A program made the position numbers and the translations under genes. DNA of 64,000 nucleotides from CAVQWT01 sp963717705 (GTDB taxonomy: Bacteria; Pseudomonadota; Gammaproteobacteria; Burkholderiales; Casimicrobiaceae). Under the pieces are notes generated by a model. It saw only the letters and a list, made by a program, of their open reading frames with translations, had not been told where the DNA came from and searched no databases. Positions 16,929 to 25,850 of this stretch are shown piece by piece (the stretch's first letter is position 1; every line of letters starts with the position of its first letter). The stretch covers positions 1 to 64,000 of the forward strand of contig CAVQWT010000005.1 of assembly GCA_963717705.1 (NCBI GenBank). Direction: 5' to 3'.

Positions 16929-18836
16929 ATGCCCGCCATACGACTTCCCGACGGCTCGGTCCGTCAATTCGACGCCCCCGTCACGGTGGCCGCGGTCGCC
17001 GCGTCGATCGGCCCCGGGCTCGCCAAGGCCGCGCTCGCCGGCAGGGTCGACGGCAAGCTCGTCGACACCTCCTTCCTGATCGACGCCGACGCCGACCTCG
17101 CGATCGTCACCGACAAGGATCCCGACGGCCTCGAGGTGCTGCGGCATTCGACCGCGCACCTGCTGGCCTACGCGGTCAAGACGCTCTTCCCCGAGGCGCA
17201 GGTCACCATCGGCCCGGTGATCGAGGACGGCTTCTACTACGACTTCAGCTTCCACCGCCCGTTCACGCCCGAGGACCTCGCGGCGATCGAGGCGAAGATG
17301 GCCGAACTCGCGAAGAAGGACGAACCCGTCACCCGCCGCCTGCTGCCGCGCGACGACGCGGTCGCGTACTTCAAGTCGATCGGCGAGCACTACAAGGCCG
17401 AGATCATCGCGTCGATCCCGTCCAACGAGGACATCTCGCTCTACAGCGAGGGCGCGTTCACCGACCTCTGCCGCGGTCCGCACGTGCCGTCGACCGGCAA
17501 GCTCAGGGTGTTCAAGCTGATGAAGCTCGCCGGCGCGTACTGGCGCGGCGACTCGAAGAACGAGATGCTGCAGCGGATCTACGGCACCGCGTGGGCGAAG
17601 AAGGACGACCTCGACGCATACCTCACCCGGATCGAGGAGGCCGAGAAGCGCGATCACCGCAAGCTCGGGCGCACGCTCGACCTCTTCCACCAGCAGGACG
17701 AGGCGCCCGGCATGGTGTTCTGGCACCCGAAGGGCTGGTCGATCTGGCAGCAGGTCGAGCAGTACATGCGCCGCGTCTACCAGGACAACGGCTACCAGGA
17801 AGTGCGCGCGCCGCAGATCCTCGACCGCTCGCTGTGGGAACGCTCCGGCCACTGGCAGAACTTCAAGGAGAACATGTTCGCGACCGAGTCGGAGAAGCGC
17901 GACTACGCGATCAAGCCGATGAACTGCCCGGGTCACATCCTGATCTTCAACTCGGACCTGCGCAGCTACCGCGACCTGCCGCTGCGCTACGGCGAGTTCG
18001 GCGCCTGCCACCGCAACGAGGCGTCGGGCGCGCTGCACGGGATCATGCGGGTGCGCGCGTTCACCCAGGACGACGGCCACATCTTCTGCACCGAGGACCA
18101 GATCCAGGACGAGGTCGCGGCGTTCAACCGGCTGGCGCTCGAGGTCTACAAGGACTTCGGCTTCACCGACGTGACCATCAAGCTCGCGCTGCGGCCGGCG
18201 ATGCGGCTCGGCAGCGACGAGGCGTGGGACCGGGCCGAGGGGGCGCTGCGCGACGCGCTCACGGCCTGCGGCGCGCAGTGGACCGAGCTGCCCGGCGAGG
18301 GGGCGTTCTACGGCCCCAAGCTCGAGTACCACCTCAAGGACTCGATCGGCCGGTCCTGGCAGTGCGGGACCATCCAGGTCGACTTCCAGATGCCGGGCCG
18401 GCTCAAGGCCGAATACGTCGCCGCCGACGACACCCGGAAGACCCCCGTGATGCTGCACCGCGCCATCGTCGGGTCGCTCGAACGCTACATCGGCATCCTG
18501 ATCGAGCACTACGCCGGGGCGCTGCCGCCGTGGCTGGCGCCGGTCCAGGCGGTGGTCCTGACCATCACCGACCGGCAGGCGCCCTACGCCCGGGAGGTCG
18601 AGACCCGGCTCCGGGCGGCCGGGTTCCGGGTGGCGGCCGATTTGCGCAATGAGAAAATAACCTATAAAATCCGCGAACATAGCCTGCAAAAGCTCCCCTA
18701 CCAGCTGGTGGTGGGCGACAAGGAAATGCAGGTCGGACATGTGGCCGTGCGTACCCGCGGCGGCGAAGACCTGGGCGCCATGCCCATCGAGGCCTTCGTT
18801 GCGCGTCTCCGCGAGGAGGTCGCGGCGCGTCGCTAG
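16929..18836 (+). CDS. thrS: Threonyl-tRNA synthetase
   Basis: A 635-residue class II synthetase charging tRNA-Thr. An N-terminal TGS domain (residues 1-60) is followed by the editing domain with HSTAHLLAYAV and GPVIEDGFYYDF. In the catalytic core, motif 2 is CHRNEASGALHGIMRVRAF and motif 3 lies at GSLERYIGILIEHYAG, with zinc ligands in PMNCPGHI and nearby. The C-terminal anticodon-binding domain ends LREEVAARR. Full length. It heads the translation operon that runs to rplT. Confidence 0.97.
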   Translation: MPAIRLPDGSVRQFDAPVTVAAVAASIGPGLAKAALAGRVDGKLVDTSFLIDADADLAIVTDKDPDGLEVLRHSTAHLLAYAVKTLFPEAQVTIGPVIEDGFYYDFSFHRPFTPEDLAAIEAKMAELAKKDEPVTRRLLPRDDAVAYFKSIGEHYKAEIIASIPSNEDISLYSEGAFTDLCRGPHVPSTGKLRVFKLMKLAGAYWRGDSKNEMLQRIYGTAWAKKDDLDAYLTRIEEAEKRDHRKLGRTLDLFHQQDEAPGMVFWHPKGWSIWQQVEQYMRRVYQDNGYQEVRAPQILDRSLWERSGHWQNFKENMFATESEKRDYAIKPMNCPGHILIFNSDLRSYRDLPLRYGEFGACHRNEASGALHGIMRVRAFTQDDGHIFCTEDQIQDEVAAFNRLALEVYKDFGFTDVTIKLALRPAMRLGSDEAWDRAEGALRDALTACGAQWTELPGEGAFYGPKLEYHLKDSIGRSWQCGTIQVDFQMPGRLKAEYVAADDTRKTPVMLHRAIVGSLERYIGILIEHYAGALPPWLAPVQAVVLTITDRQAPYAREVETRLRAAGFRVAADLRNEKITYKIREHSLQKLPYQLVVGDKEMQVGHVAVRTRGGEDLGAMPIEAFVARLREEVAARR

Positions 18837-18893
18837 CGACGCGTTGCCGGCGGGCGGCACGGTCTTTTATTGGTCAACGGTGGAGCAACGGCA

Positions 18894-19514
18894 ATAGCTC
18901 AGGACAAAGCACAACGGATCAACAGCGAGATCACCGCCCCCGAGGTCCGCCTCGTAGGCGACGACGGCGAGCAGTTCGGCATCGTGCCGATCGCGGTCGC
19001 GCTGGCGAAAGCCGAGGAAGCGGAGCTCGACCTGGTCGAGATCGCGCCGATGGCCGAGCCGCCGGTCTGCCGGATCATGGATTTCGGCAAGTTCAAGTAC
19101 CGCGAGGCGAAGAAGCAGCACGAGGCGAAGCTCAAGCTGAAGCAGATCCAGGTCAAGGAAGTGAAGTTCCGGCCGGGCACCGACGAGTTCGATTACCAGA
19201 TCAAGCTCAGGAACCTGATCCGCTTCCTGGCCGAGGGCGACAAGGCCAAGATCACGCTCCGTTTCCGTGGTCGTGAAATGGCGCACCAGGAGTTCGGTAT
19301 CCGGCTGCTGGAGCGCATCAGGAAGGACCTCGAGCCGCACAGCGTGGTCGAGTCGTTTCCGCGTCTGGAAGGCCGGCAAATGGTGATGCTGCTGGCCCCG
19401 AAGAAAGTGCAAGTGCAGAAGCATCACCCGAACAAGCCCGAGACCGGTCCGGCACCCGCCGAAAAAGTCTCCCTGGCCCCCAAGCCGGAGAGCACCGCCG
19501 TGGGCAGCAAATAA
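18894..19514 (+). CDS. infC: Translation initiation factor IF-3, AUA start
   Basis: A 206-residue IF-3 that binds the 30S subunit and checks start codons. The N-domain begins AQDKAQRINSEITAPEVRLV; PPVCRIMDFGKFKYREAKKQ lies at the linker; the C-domain includes EVKFRPGTDEFDYQIKLRN. Family alignment puts the start at ATA 18894, with a GGTGGAG box at 18879-18885. IF-3 genes typically use rare starts (AUU, AUC or AUA) for autoregulation, so the in-frame TTG 18870 is less likely. The protein has a proline/lysine-rich C-terminal extension. Confidence 0.95.
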   Translation: MAQDKAQRINSEITAPEVRLVGDDGEQFGIVPIAVALAKAEEAELDLVEIAPMAEPPVCRIMDFGKFKYREAKKQHEAKLKLKQIQVKEVKFRPGTDEFDYQIKLRNLIRFLAEGDKAKITLRFRGREMAHQEFGIRLLERIRKDLEPHSVVESFPRLEGRQMVMLLAPKKVQVQKHHPNKPETGPAPAEKVSLAPKPESTAVGSK

Positions 19515-19527
19515 AAGGAACGGCACC

Positions 19528-19725
19528 ATGCCGAAGATGAAGACCAAGTCGGGCGCCAAGAAGCGCCTGAGGGTGCGAGCGGGCGGCAGCGTCAAGCGCG
19601 CCCAGGCGTTCAAGCGCCACATCCTGACCAAGAAGACCACCAAGAACAAACGGCAGCTCCGCGGCACCACCGGCGTCCATGCGACCAACATGGACTCGGT
19701 GAAGGCCATGCTGCCCTACGCGTAA
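19528..19725 (+). CDS. rpmI: Ribosomal protein L35
   Basis: A 65-residue very basic protein starting MPKMKTKSGAKKRLRVRAGG and holding KRAQAFKRHILTKK, diagnostic of bL35. It starts 13 bases after infC and 9 bases before rplT begins, in the standard infC-rpmI-rplT order. Confidence 0.97.
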   Translation: MPKMKTKSGAKKRLRVRAGGSVKRAQAFKRHILTKKTTKNKRQLRGTTGVHATNMDSVKAMLPYA

Positions 19726-19734
19726 GGAGCGGCC

Positions 19735-20091
19735 ATGCCAAGAGTCAAACGTGGTGTGACCGCCCGCGCGCGGCACAAGAAGGTGCTGACGGCGGCCAAG
19801 GGCTATCGCGGCCGTCGCGGCAACGTCTATCGCATCGCCAAGGAAGCGGTGATGAAGGCCGGGCAGTACGCGTATCGCGACCGCCGGGTCAAGAAGCGCG
19901 AGTTCCGCGCCCTGTGGATCGCCCGGATCAACGCGGCGGTGCGCGAGCTCGGCATGAGCTACAGCGTGTTCATGAACGGTCTCAAGAAGGCGTCGATCGA
20001 CATCGACCGCAAGGTGCTCGCGGACCTCGCGATCCACGACAAGGCGGCCTTCGGCAAGATCGCGGAGCAGGCCAAAGCCTCTCTGGCCTGA
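19735..20091 (+). CDS. rplT: Ribosomal protein L20
   Basis: A 118-residue bL20 with MPRVKRGVTARARHKKVLTA, GYRGRRGNVYRIAKEAVMKA and DRRVKKREFRALWIARINAA. It is last in the thrS-rplT unit and is followed by a strong terminator. L20 usually represses its own operon; I did not find a convincing operator here. Confidence 0.97.
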   Translation: MPRVKRGVTARARHKKVLTAAKGYRGRRGNVYRIAKEAVMKAGQYAYRDRRVKKREFRALWIARINAAVRELGMSYSVFMNGLKKASIDIDRKVLADLAIHDKAAFGKIAEQAKASLA

Positions 20092-20109
20092 ACGAAGCCC
20101 GCAAAAGAC

Positions 20110-20142
20110 GAGGGAGGCGCGAACCGCCTCCCTCTTTTTTTT
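20110..20142 (+). terminator. Rho-independent terminator after rplT
   Basis: A perfect 10-pair stem GAGGGAGGCG / CGCCTCCCTC with a 5-base loop (CGAAC), then eight T residues at 20135-20142. Confidence 0.93.
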
Positions 20143-20221
20143 CCGCGGTTCCGCCACGCCCGCGCCACGATCCCTTCCCCGACCCATACAACGGGACCGC
20201 CCACCCCAACGAGTCGCAACG

Positions 20222-21205
20222 ATGACCGACCTCGAACGCATTGTCGCCGCGGCGCGCGCCGACTTCGCCGGCGCCGCCGACCCGGCCGCGCTGGAAAATG
20301 CGAAGGCGCGCTACCTCGGCAAGTCCGGCGCGCTGACCGACCTCCTGAAGTCGCTCGGCAAGCTGCCGGCCGTCGACCGGCCCGCGGCGGGCGCGGCGAT
20401 CAACGAGGCCAAGAGCGCCCTCGAAACTGCGCTCGCCGCCCGTCGCGATGCGCTGGCCGACGCGCGCGCCGAGTCGCAGCTCGCCGCCGAGGCGCTCGAC
20501 GTGTCGCTGCCCGGGCGCGGCGGCGGCACCGGCGGCCTGCACCCGCTGACGCGCACGCTCGAACGCATCGAGACGCTGTTCCGCTCGCTCGGCTTCGCCG
20601 TCGCCGACGGCCCCGAGATCGAGGACGACTTCCACAACTTCACCGCGCTCAACACGCCGGAGAACCACCCGGCGCGGTCGATGCACGACACCTTCTACGT
20701 CGAGGGCGGCCACGTGCTGCGCACGCACACCTCGCCGATCCAGGTGCGCTACATGGAAACGCACCGTCCGCCGATCAAGATCATCGCGCCGGGCCGCGTC
20801 TACCGCGTCGACAGCGACGCGACCCACTCGCCGATGTTCCACCAGGTCGAGGGCCTGTGGATCGCCGACGACGTCTCGTTCGCCGACCTCAAGGGCGTGT
20901 TCACCGAATTCCTGCGCCGCTTCTTCGAGCGCGACGACCTCAAGGTCCGCTTCCGGCCGTCGTTCTTCCCGTTCACCGAGCCGTCGGCCGAGATCGACAT
21001 GAGCTTCGGCGACGGCTGGCTCGAGATCGCCGGCTCCGGCCAGGTACATCCGAACGTCCTCTCCGCGGTCGGCATCGACCCCGAGCGCTACCAGGGCTTC
21101 GCCTTCGGTATCGGCCCGGACCGGCTGGCGATGCTGCGCTACGGCGTCAACGACCTGCGCCTCTTCTACGAGAACGACCTGCGCTTCCTGCGCCAGTTCG
21201 CGTAA
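20222..21205 (+). CDS. pheS: Phenylalanyl-tRNA synthetase alpha subunit
   Basis: A 327-residue class II catalytic subunit. An N-terminal coiled coil with ARYLGKSGALTDLLKSLGK is followed by HPLTRTLERIETLF, the aminoacylation core (FNALNTPENHPARS-type text, here FTALNTPENHPARSMHDTFY), HQVEGLWIADDVSF and the glycine-rich motif 3 GFAFGIGPDRLAML. It forms an alpha2-beta2 enzyme with PheT, encoded 9 bases downstream. Confidence 0.97.
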   Translation: MTDLERIVAAARADFAGAADPAALENAKARYLGKSGALTDLLKSLGKLPAVDRPAAGAAINEAKSALETALAARRDALADARAESQLAAEALDVSLPGRGGGTGGLHPLTRTLERIETLFRSLGFAVADGPEIEDDFHNFTALNTPENHPARSMHDTFYVEGGHVLRTHTSPIQVRYMETHRPPIKIIAPGRVYRVDSDATHSPMFHQVEGLWIADDVSFADLKGVFTEFLRRFFERDDLKVRFRPSFFPFTEPSAEIDMSFGDGWLEIAGSGQVHPNVLSAVGIDPERYQGFAFGIGPDRLAMLRYGVNDLRLFYENDLRFLRQFA

Positions 21206-21214
21206 GGACCGACG

Positions 21215-23599
21215 ATGCAATTCTCCGAAGCCTGGCTGCGCACCTTCACCAGCCCGCCGCTCGACACCGCGGGCCTCTGCGACAAGCTGACGATGGCGGG
21301 GCTCGAGGTCGAGACCGTCGGTCCGGCGGCGCCACCGTTCACCGGCGTCGTCGTCGCGCGGATCGAGGCGGTCGCGCCGCATCCCGACGCCGATCGGCTG
21401 CGCCTGTGCACCGTGGACGTCGGCGCCCCCGAGCGGCTCGCGATCGTCTGCGGCGCGCCGAACGCCGCCGCCGGCATGACCGTGCCCTGCGCCATGGTCG
21501 GGGCGAAGCTTCCCGGCGGCCTCGACATCCGCCGCGCCAGGGTGCGCGGCGTCGAGTCGAGCGGGATGCTCTGCTCGGCCAGGGAACTCGGGCTGTCCGA
21601 CGACGCCGCCGGGCTGCTGCCGCTCGACGCCTCGCTCGTCCCCGGCACCGACCTGCGCGCCGCGCTCGCGCTCGACGACGCCGTGATCACGCTCAAGATC
21701 ACGCCCAACCGCGCCGACTGCCTGTCGCTGCTGGGCGTCGCGCGCGACGTCGCCGCCGTCACCGGATCGCCGCTGCAGGTGCCCGCGGTGCCCGCGGTCG
21801 CGGTGACCAGCGCCGCGCGCCGCGCCGTGCGCGTCGACGACCCGGTGGCCTGCCCGCGCTTCGCCGGCCGCGTGATCGAGGGCATCGACGCGAAGGCGCC
21901 CACGCCCGCCTGGATGAAGGCCCGGCTCGAGCGCAGCGGCATCCGCTCGATCTCGGCGGTCGTCGACGTCACCAATTACGTGATGCTGGAACTCGGCCAG
22001 CCGCTGCACGCCTACGACGACGGGCTGCTCGAAGGATCGCTCGTCGTCCGTTTCGCGCGGGCCGGCGAAACGCTGACGCTGCTCAACGGCGAGGTGCTCG
22101 AGCTCGAGCCCGACCTGCTGCTGGTGGCCGACGAGCGCAAGCCGCTGGGGCTCGCCGGCATCATGGGCGGCGAGCGCTCCGGCATCGGCGACGCGACGTC
22201 CACGGTGTACCTCGAAGGAGCGTTCTGGAATCCGGCGGTGATCCAGGGCAAGTCGCGACGGCTGGGCTTTGCCAGCGACGCCGGCTACCGCTTCGAGCGC
22301 GGCGTCGATTTCGACGGCTGCGCCCGCGGGGTCGAGCGCGCGACGCAGCTGATCGTCGACATCTGCGGCGGCCGCGCGGGTCCGCTCGACGTCTTCACCG
22401 GCGAGCTCCCGGCCCGCGCGCCGGTGCGCGTGCGGCCCCGGCGCGTGTCGAAGGTCCTTGGCGTCGAGGTCGCCGACGCGACCATCGCCGGTCACTTCGA
22501 CCGCCTCGGCCTCGCGCATGCGCGCGACGGCGACGCGTTCGTCGTGACGCCGCCATCGTTCCGCTTCGACCTCGCCATCGAGGAAGACTGCATCGAGGAA
22601 ATCGCCCGGCTGATCGGCTACGATGCCATCCCCGCGGCGCCGTCGGCGCACGTGCAGGCGATGCTCGCCGATCCCGAGGGCGAGCTGTCGGTCAACGCGC
22701 TGAAGCGCCGCCTCGCCGGGCGCGATTGGCAGGAGGCGATCACCTTCAGCTTCGTCGACCGGCGGCAGGAGGCGTTGCTGCATCCCGGTCGCGACGCCGC
22801 CCAGTCGCCGATCGCCGTGCTGAACCCGATCGCCAGCAACCTCGACGTGATGCGCACGACGCTCTGGGCGGGCCTGCTCGAGGTGCTGCAGACCAATCTC
22901 GCCCGCCGCGCCGATCGCGTCCGCATTTTCGAAACGGGCCGCGTCTTCCTGCGCAACGGCGACGGCCCCGACCAGCCGCTGCGGATCGGCGGCATCGCGT
23001 TCGGCGACGCGCTGCCCGAGCAGTGGAGCGTGCCGCGTCGAAAGGTCGACTTCTTCGACGTCAAGGCGGACCTCGAGGCGCTGGCCGCGCCGCGTGCCCT
23101 CGCGACCGCCAGAGGCAGCCATCCGGCGCTGCATCCGGGCCGCTGCGCCCGCGTGACCATCGACGGTGCCGACGCCGGCTGGATCGGCGAGTTGCACCCG
23201 AGGCTGCTGCGCGCGCTGGACCTGCCGCAGGCGCCGGTGCTGTTCGAGCTCGAACTCGTGGCGCTGACCCGGGCGCCCGTGCCCGTCGCCGCCCCGGTGT
23301 CGAAGCTGCCGGTCGTCCGGCGCGACGTGGCGCTGGTCGTCGACGAGGCGGTCCCGGCCGAAGCGGTGGTCGCCGCGATGCGGGGGGCCGACATCCCCAC
23401 GGTCGCCCGGGTGGCACTGTTCGACGTCTACCGCGGCCCCGGCGTCGAGGCCGGCAAAAAAAGCCTTGCGATTCTGGTGCTTATGCAGGATACTGAACGT
23501 ACTTTGACGGACGCCGACATCGACGCCGCCGTGGGAACTTTGCTTGCCCTCGCCGCGTCGACGTTCGGCGCGTCGCTTCGTTCGCAGGAACGTACATGA
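21215..23599 (+). CDS. pheT: Phenylalanyl-tRNA synthetase beta subunit
   Basis: A 794-residue subunit with a tRNA-binding OB domain (VVARIEAVAPHPDADRLRLC), the B3/B4 editing region (ELGQPLHAYD), the B5 domain and the catalytic-like core, and an FDX-ACB domain at the end (KLPVVRRDVALVVDEAVPAE). Full length for the family. Its TGA overlaps the ihfA ATG by 4 bases. Confidence 0.97.
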   Translation: MQFSEAWLRTFTSPPLDTAGLCDKLTMAGLEVETVGPAAPPFTGVVVARIEAVAPHPDADRLRLCTVDVGAPERLAIVCGAPNAAAGMTVPCAMVGAKLPGGLDIRRARVRGVESSGMLCSARELGLSDDAAGLLPLDASLVPGTDLRAALALDDAVITLKITPNRADCLSLLGVARDVAAVTGSPLQVPAVPAVAVTSAARRAVRVDDPVACPRFAGRVIEGIDAKAPTPAWMKARLERSGIRSISAVVDVTNYVMLELGQPLHAYDDGLLEGSLVVRFARAGETLTLLNGEVLELEPDLLLVADERKPLGLAGIMGGERSGIGDATSTVYLEGAFWNPAVIQGKSRRLGFASDAGYRFERGVDFDGCARGVERATQLIVDICGGRAGPLDVFTGELPARAPVRVRPRRVSKVLGVEVADATIAGHFDRLGLAHARDGDAFVVTPPSFRFDLAIEEDCIEEIARLIGYDAIPAAPSAHVQAMLADPEGELSVNALKRRLAGRDWQEAITFSFVDRRQEALLHPGRDAAQSPIAVLNPIASNLDVMRTTLWAGLLEVLQTNLARRADRVRIFETGRVFLRNGDGPDQPLRIGGIAFGDALPEQWSVPRRKVDFFDVKADLEALAAPRALATARGSHPALHPGRCARVTIDGADAGWIGELHPRLLRALDLPQAPVLFELELVALTRAPVPVAAPVSKLPVVRRDVALVVDEAVPAEAVVAAMRGADIPTVARVALFDVYRGPGVEAGKKSLAILVLMQDTERTLTDADIDAAVGTLLALAASTFGASLRSQERT

Positions 23600-23904
23600 C
23601 GCTCACCAAAGCCGAACTCGCCGATTTGCTGTTCGACCAACTCGGTCTCAACAAGCGCGAGGCGAAGGACATGGTCGAGCGGTTTTTCGAGGAAATCCGC
23701 ATCGCGCTCGAGGCCGGCGACAGCGTCAAGCTGTCCGGCTTCGGCAATTTCCAGCTCCGCGAAAAGCCGCAGCGCCCAGGCCGCAACCCGAAGACCGGCG
23801 AAGAGATCCCGATCACGGCCCGCCGCGTGGTCACCTTTCACGCCAGCCAGAAACTGAAGGCCATGGTCGAAGCCGCGAACCATGCCGGAACACAGCCGGG
23901 CTAA
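23596..23904 (+). CDS. ihfA: Integration host factor alpha subunit
   Basis: A 102-residue HU/IHF-family DNA-bending protein: MTLTKAELADLLFDQLGLNK, KDMVERFFEEIRIALEAG, KLSGFGNFQLREKPQRPGRN and PKTGEEIPITARRVVTFH. The conserved arm proline is in RPGRNPKTGE. Its place after pheT is the standard one. IHF often assists sigma-54 promoters like the one at 1716. Confidence 0.96.
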   Translation: MTLTKAELADLLFDQLGLNKREAKDMVERFFEEIRIALEAGDSVKLSGFGNFQLREKPQRPGRNPKTGEEIPITARRVVTFHASQKLKAMVEAANHAGTQPG

Positions 23905-24307
23905 GGCCGACCTCCCCCCGATCCCCGCCAAGCGGTATTTCACGATCGGCGAGGTCAGCGACCTCTGTGCGGTGAAGCCGCACGTGCTGCGCTATTGGGA
24001 GCAGGAATTCGCGCAGCTGAAGCCCGTCAAGCGGCGCGGCAACCGCCGCTACTACCAGCACCACGAGGTGCTGCTGATCCGCCGGATCCGCGACCTGCTG
24101 TACGAACAGGGATTCACGATCAACGGCGCGCGGCACCGCCTGGAATCGGAGGGCATCGCGCCGCTGGCGCTGGTGGCAAGCCAGGCGCCCGACGCGCATC
24201 TGGAGGCGCGGGAGCCGGTGCCCGCCAGCGGCGCCAAAACGCTGTCGGCGGTGCAGATTCGGCAGGAACTCGCGGCGATACGGCAGCTGCTCGGCCCGGA
24301 CCGCTGA
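23882..24307 (+). CDS. MerR-family transcriptional regulator
   Basis: A 141-residue regulator with an N-terminal winged-helix MerR domain: KRYFTIGEVSDLCAVKPHVL, RYWEQEFAQLKPVKRRGNRR, YYQHHEVLLIRRIRDLLYEQ. A short C-terminal helix rather than a metal-binding domain follows. It overlaps ihfA by 23 bases. This unnamed MerR gene is a fixed companion of ihfA in many proteobacteria; its ligand is unknown. Confidence 0.92.
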   Translation: MPEHSRAKADLPPIPAKRYFTIGEVSDLCAVKPHVLRYWEQEFAQLKPVKRRGNRRYYQHHEVLLIRRIRDLLYEQGFTINGARHRLESEGIAPLALVASQAPDAHLEAREPVPASGAKTLSAVQIRQELAAIRQLLGPDR

Positions 24308-24314
24308 AAGAGGC

Positions 24315-24320
24315 TATAAT
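24315..24320 (+). promoter_or_regulatory. -10 box (TATAAT) of tRNA-Pro
   Basis: A perfect TATAAT ending 12 bases before the mature tRNA. No good -35 element is visible at the usual distance, so read-through from the merR unit may also supply this tRNA. Confidence 0.5.
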
Positions 24321-24332
24321 TCGATGTTTCGT

Positions 24333-24409
24333 CGGGGCGTAGCGCAGCCTGGTAGCGCACCTGCATGGGGTGCAGGGGGTCGGAAGTTCGAATCTTCTCG
24401 CCCCGACCA
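24333..24409 (+). tRNA. tRNA-Pro (anticodon GGG)
   Basis: 77 bases including CCA. Acceptor CGGGGCG pairs with CGCCCCG; the D arm is GCGC...GCGC. The anticodon stem CCTGC/GCAGG holds loop ATGGGGT with GGG at positions 34-36. The T arm GGAAG-TTCGAAT-CTTCT follows. The sequence is close to the E. coli proL type. CCA is encoded at 24407-24409. Confidence 0.97.
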
Positions 24410-24418
24410 CAAGATAGA

Positions 24419-24450
24419 GGCCGGTCCGGGCTTTCCGGGCCGGCCTTTTG
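24419..24450 (+). terminator. Rho-independent terminator after tRNA-Pro
   Basis: GGCCGG-T-CCGG pairs with CCGG-G-CCGGCC around GGCTTT-type loop bases, followed by TTTT. It sits 10 bases after the tRNA. Confidence 0.8.
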
Positions 24451-24643
24451 TGTCTTCCGGAATCGGTTCCCGATGCGCGGGCCGGTGCCGCGACAGCGGC
24501 CGGGGCACCGCCGGCAAGGTGCGCCTGCCCACCGGACCGGTCTCCGTAACCCGCGCCAGCGCCGTCCCAGGCGCGCCGTCACGGTCCAGGCATAAACGTT
24601 GCTTGATCAGTTGCTTGCGAAACACCCGCCCCCGGAGGGCCCG

Positions 24644-25753
24644 ATGACCGCCGCCCCGCTTCGCACGTCCGCCGCATCCGGTTCGATCTCGGAGATCGCG
24701 CTCGCGCGCGCGCAGCGCAACACCGTCCTCATCATCGACGACCTGTTCAGCAGCCGGCTGCTGCTGGCCGAGATCGTCCGCCAGATCGACGCCAAGCTCA
24801 ACCTCGAGCTGTTCGACACGCCGTCGCGCGCGCTCGAGTACGCGCGCAACAACCGCGTCGACATCGTCCTCACCGACTACAAGCTGCCCGAATTCGACGG
24901 CATCGAGCTCGTGCGCCAGCTGCGCGCGCTGCCGCACTGCGTCGACGTGCCGATCGTCGTGATCACCGTGGTCGACGACCGGCGCATCCGCTACGACGCC
25001 CTCGAGGCCGGCGCCACCGACTTCCTGATCAAGCCGCTGGACGAGCACGAGACGCGCGCCCGCTGCGCGAACCTGCTCGAGCTGCGGCGGCACAAGATCG
25101 TGCTGTCCGACCAGGCGCGGGTGCTCCAGTACCAGGTGGACAAGTCGGTCACCGAGATCCACGAACGCGAGCTCGAGACGCTGGCCAAGCTCGCGAAGGC
25201 CGGCGAGTTCCGCGACAAGACGACCGGCAACCACCTGACGCGGATGGCGCGCTACTCCGCGCTGATCGCGCAGCATCTCGGCCTCGGTGCGGAGACCTGC
25301 CACGTGATCGAGATCGCGGCGCCGATGCACGACATCGGCAAGATCGGGATCCCCGATTCGATCCTGCTCAAGGAGGGCCCGCTCACCGCCGCGGAAACCG
25401 AGGTGATGCGCACGCATCCGCGCATCGGCTATGACATCCTCAAGGGCAGTCCGTCGAAGTATCTCAGCATGGGCGCGATCATCGCGCTCGGGCACCACGA
25501 GAAATTCGACGGCACCGGCTATCCCAACGGCCTGCACGGCGAGGACATCCCCGTCGTCGCGCGCGTGGTCGCCGTGGCCGACGTGTTCGACGCGCTGGTC
25601 TCGGAGCGGCCGTACAAGCACGCGTGGTCGCTGACGGAAGGCATCGATTTCCTGAAGGGGCAGCGCGGCCGCCACTTCGATCCGAAGTGCATCGACGCCT
25701 TCGTCTCCGACGTCTCCAAGGTCGAGGCCATCCGCGCCGAGTACTCGGACTGA
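24644..25753 (+). CDS. rpfG: Response regulator with HD-GYP c-di-GMP phosphodiesterase domain (RpfG)
   Basis: A 369-residue two-domain protein. The receiver domain (residues about 25-145) has VLIIDD, phospho-acceptor Asp78 in VLTDYKLPEFDG and the lysine in FLIKPLDE. The HD-GYP domain has His229-Asp230 in MHDIGKIGIPDS, then THPRIGYDIL, GHHEKFDGTGYPNG with GYP at 292-294, and VADVFDALVSERPYK. This architecture is RpfG, which hydrolyses c-di-GMP when phosphorylated by RpfC. ATG 24644 follows a GGAGG box by 5 bases; the in-frame TTG at 24599 is less likely. Genes for RpfF and RpfC lie within 6 kb. Confidence 0.92.
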   Translation: MTAAPLRTSAASGSISEIALARAQRNTVLIIDDLFSSRLLLAEIVRQIDAKLNLELFDTPSRALEYARNNRVDIVLTDYKLPEFDGIELVRQLRALPHCVDVPIVVITVVDDRRIRYDALEAGATDFLIKPLDEHETRARCANLLELRRHKIVLSDQARVLQYQVDKSVTEIHERELETLAKLAKAGEFRDKTTGNHLTRMARYSALIAQHLGLGAETCHVIEIAAPMHDIGKIGIPDSILLKEGPLTAAETEVMRTHPRIGYDILKGSPSKYLSMGAIIALGHHEKFDGTGYPNGLHGEDIPVVARVVAVADVFDALVSERPYKHAWSLTEGIDFLKGQRGRHFDPKCIDAFVSDVSKVEAIRAEYSD

Positions 25754-25850
25754 CCCACCCGGGTCGCTCCCCAGGCGGTATGGCCCAAGGGGGGCGACAC
25801 TGCCGCGTCGCCGGCGCACCGCCTCGCGCCCCCGTCGCCAACGCCTTCGG

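Noticed and set aside
19982..23197. A 1071-codon open frame on the minus strand
   Set aside because: It is antisense to pheS and pheT and has the same GC-driven composition; no motifs.
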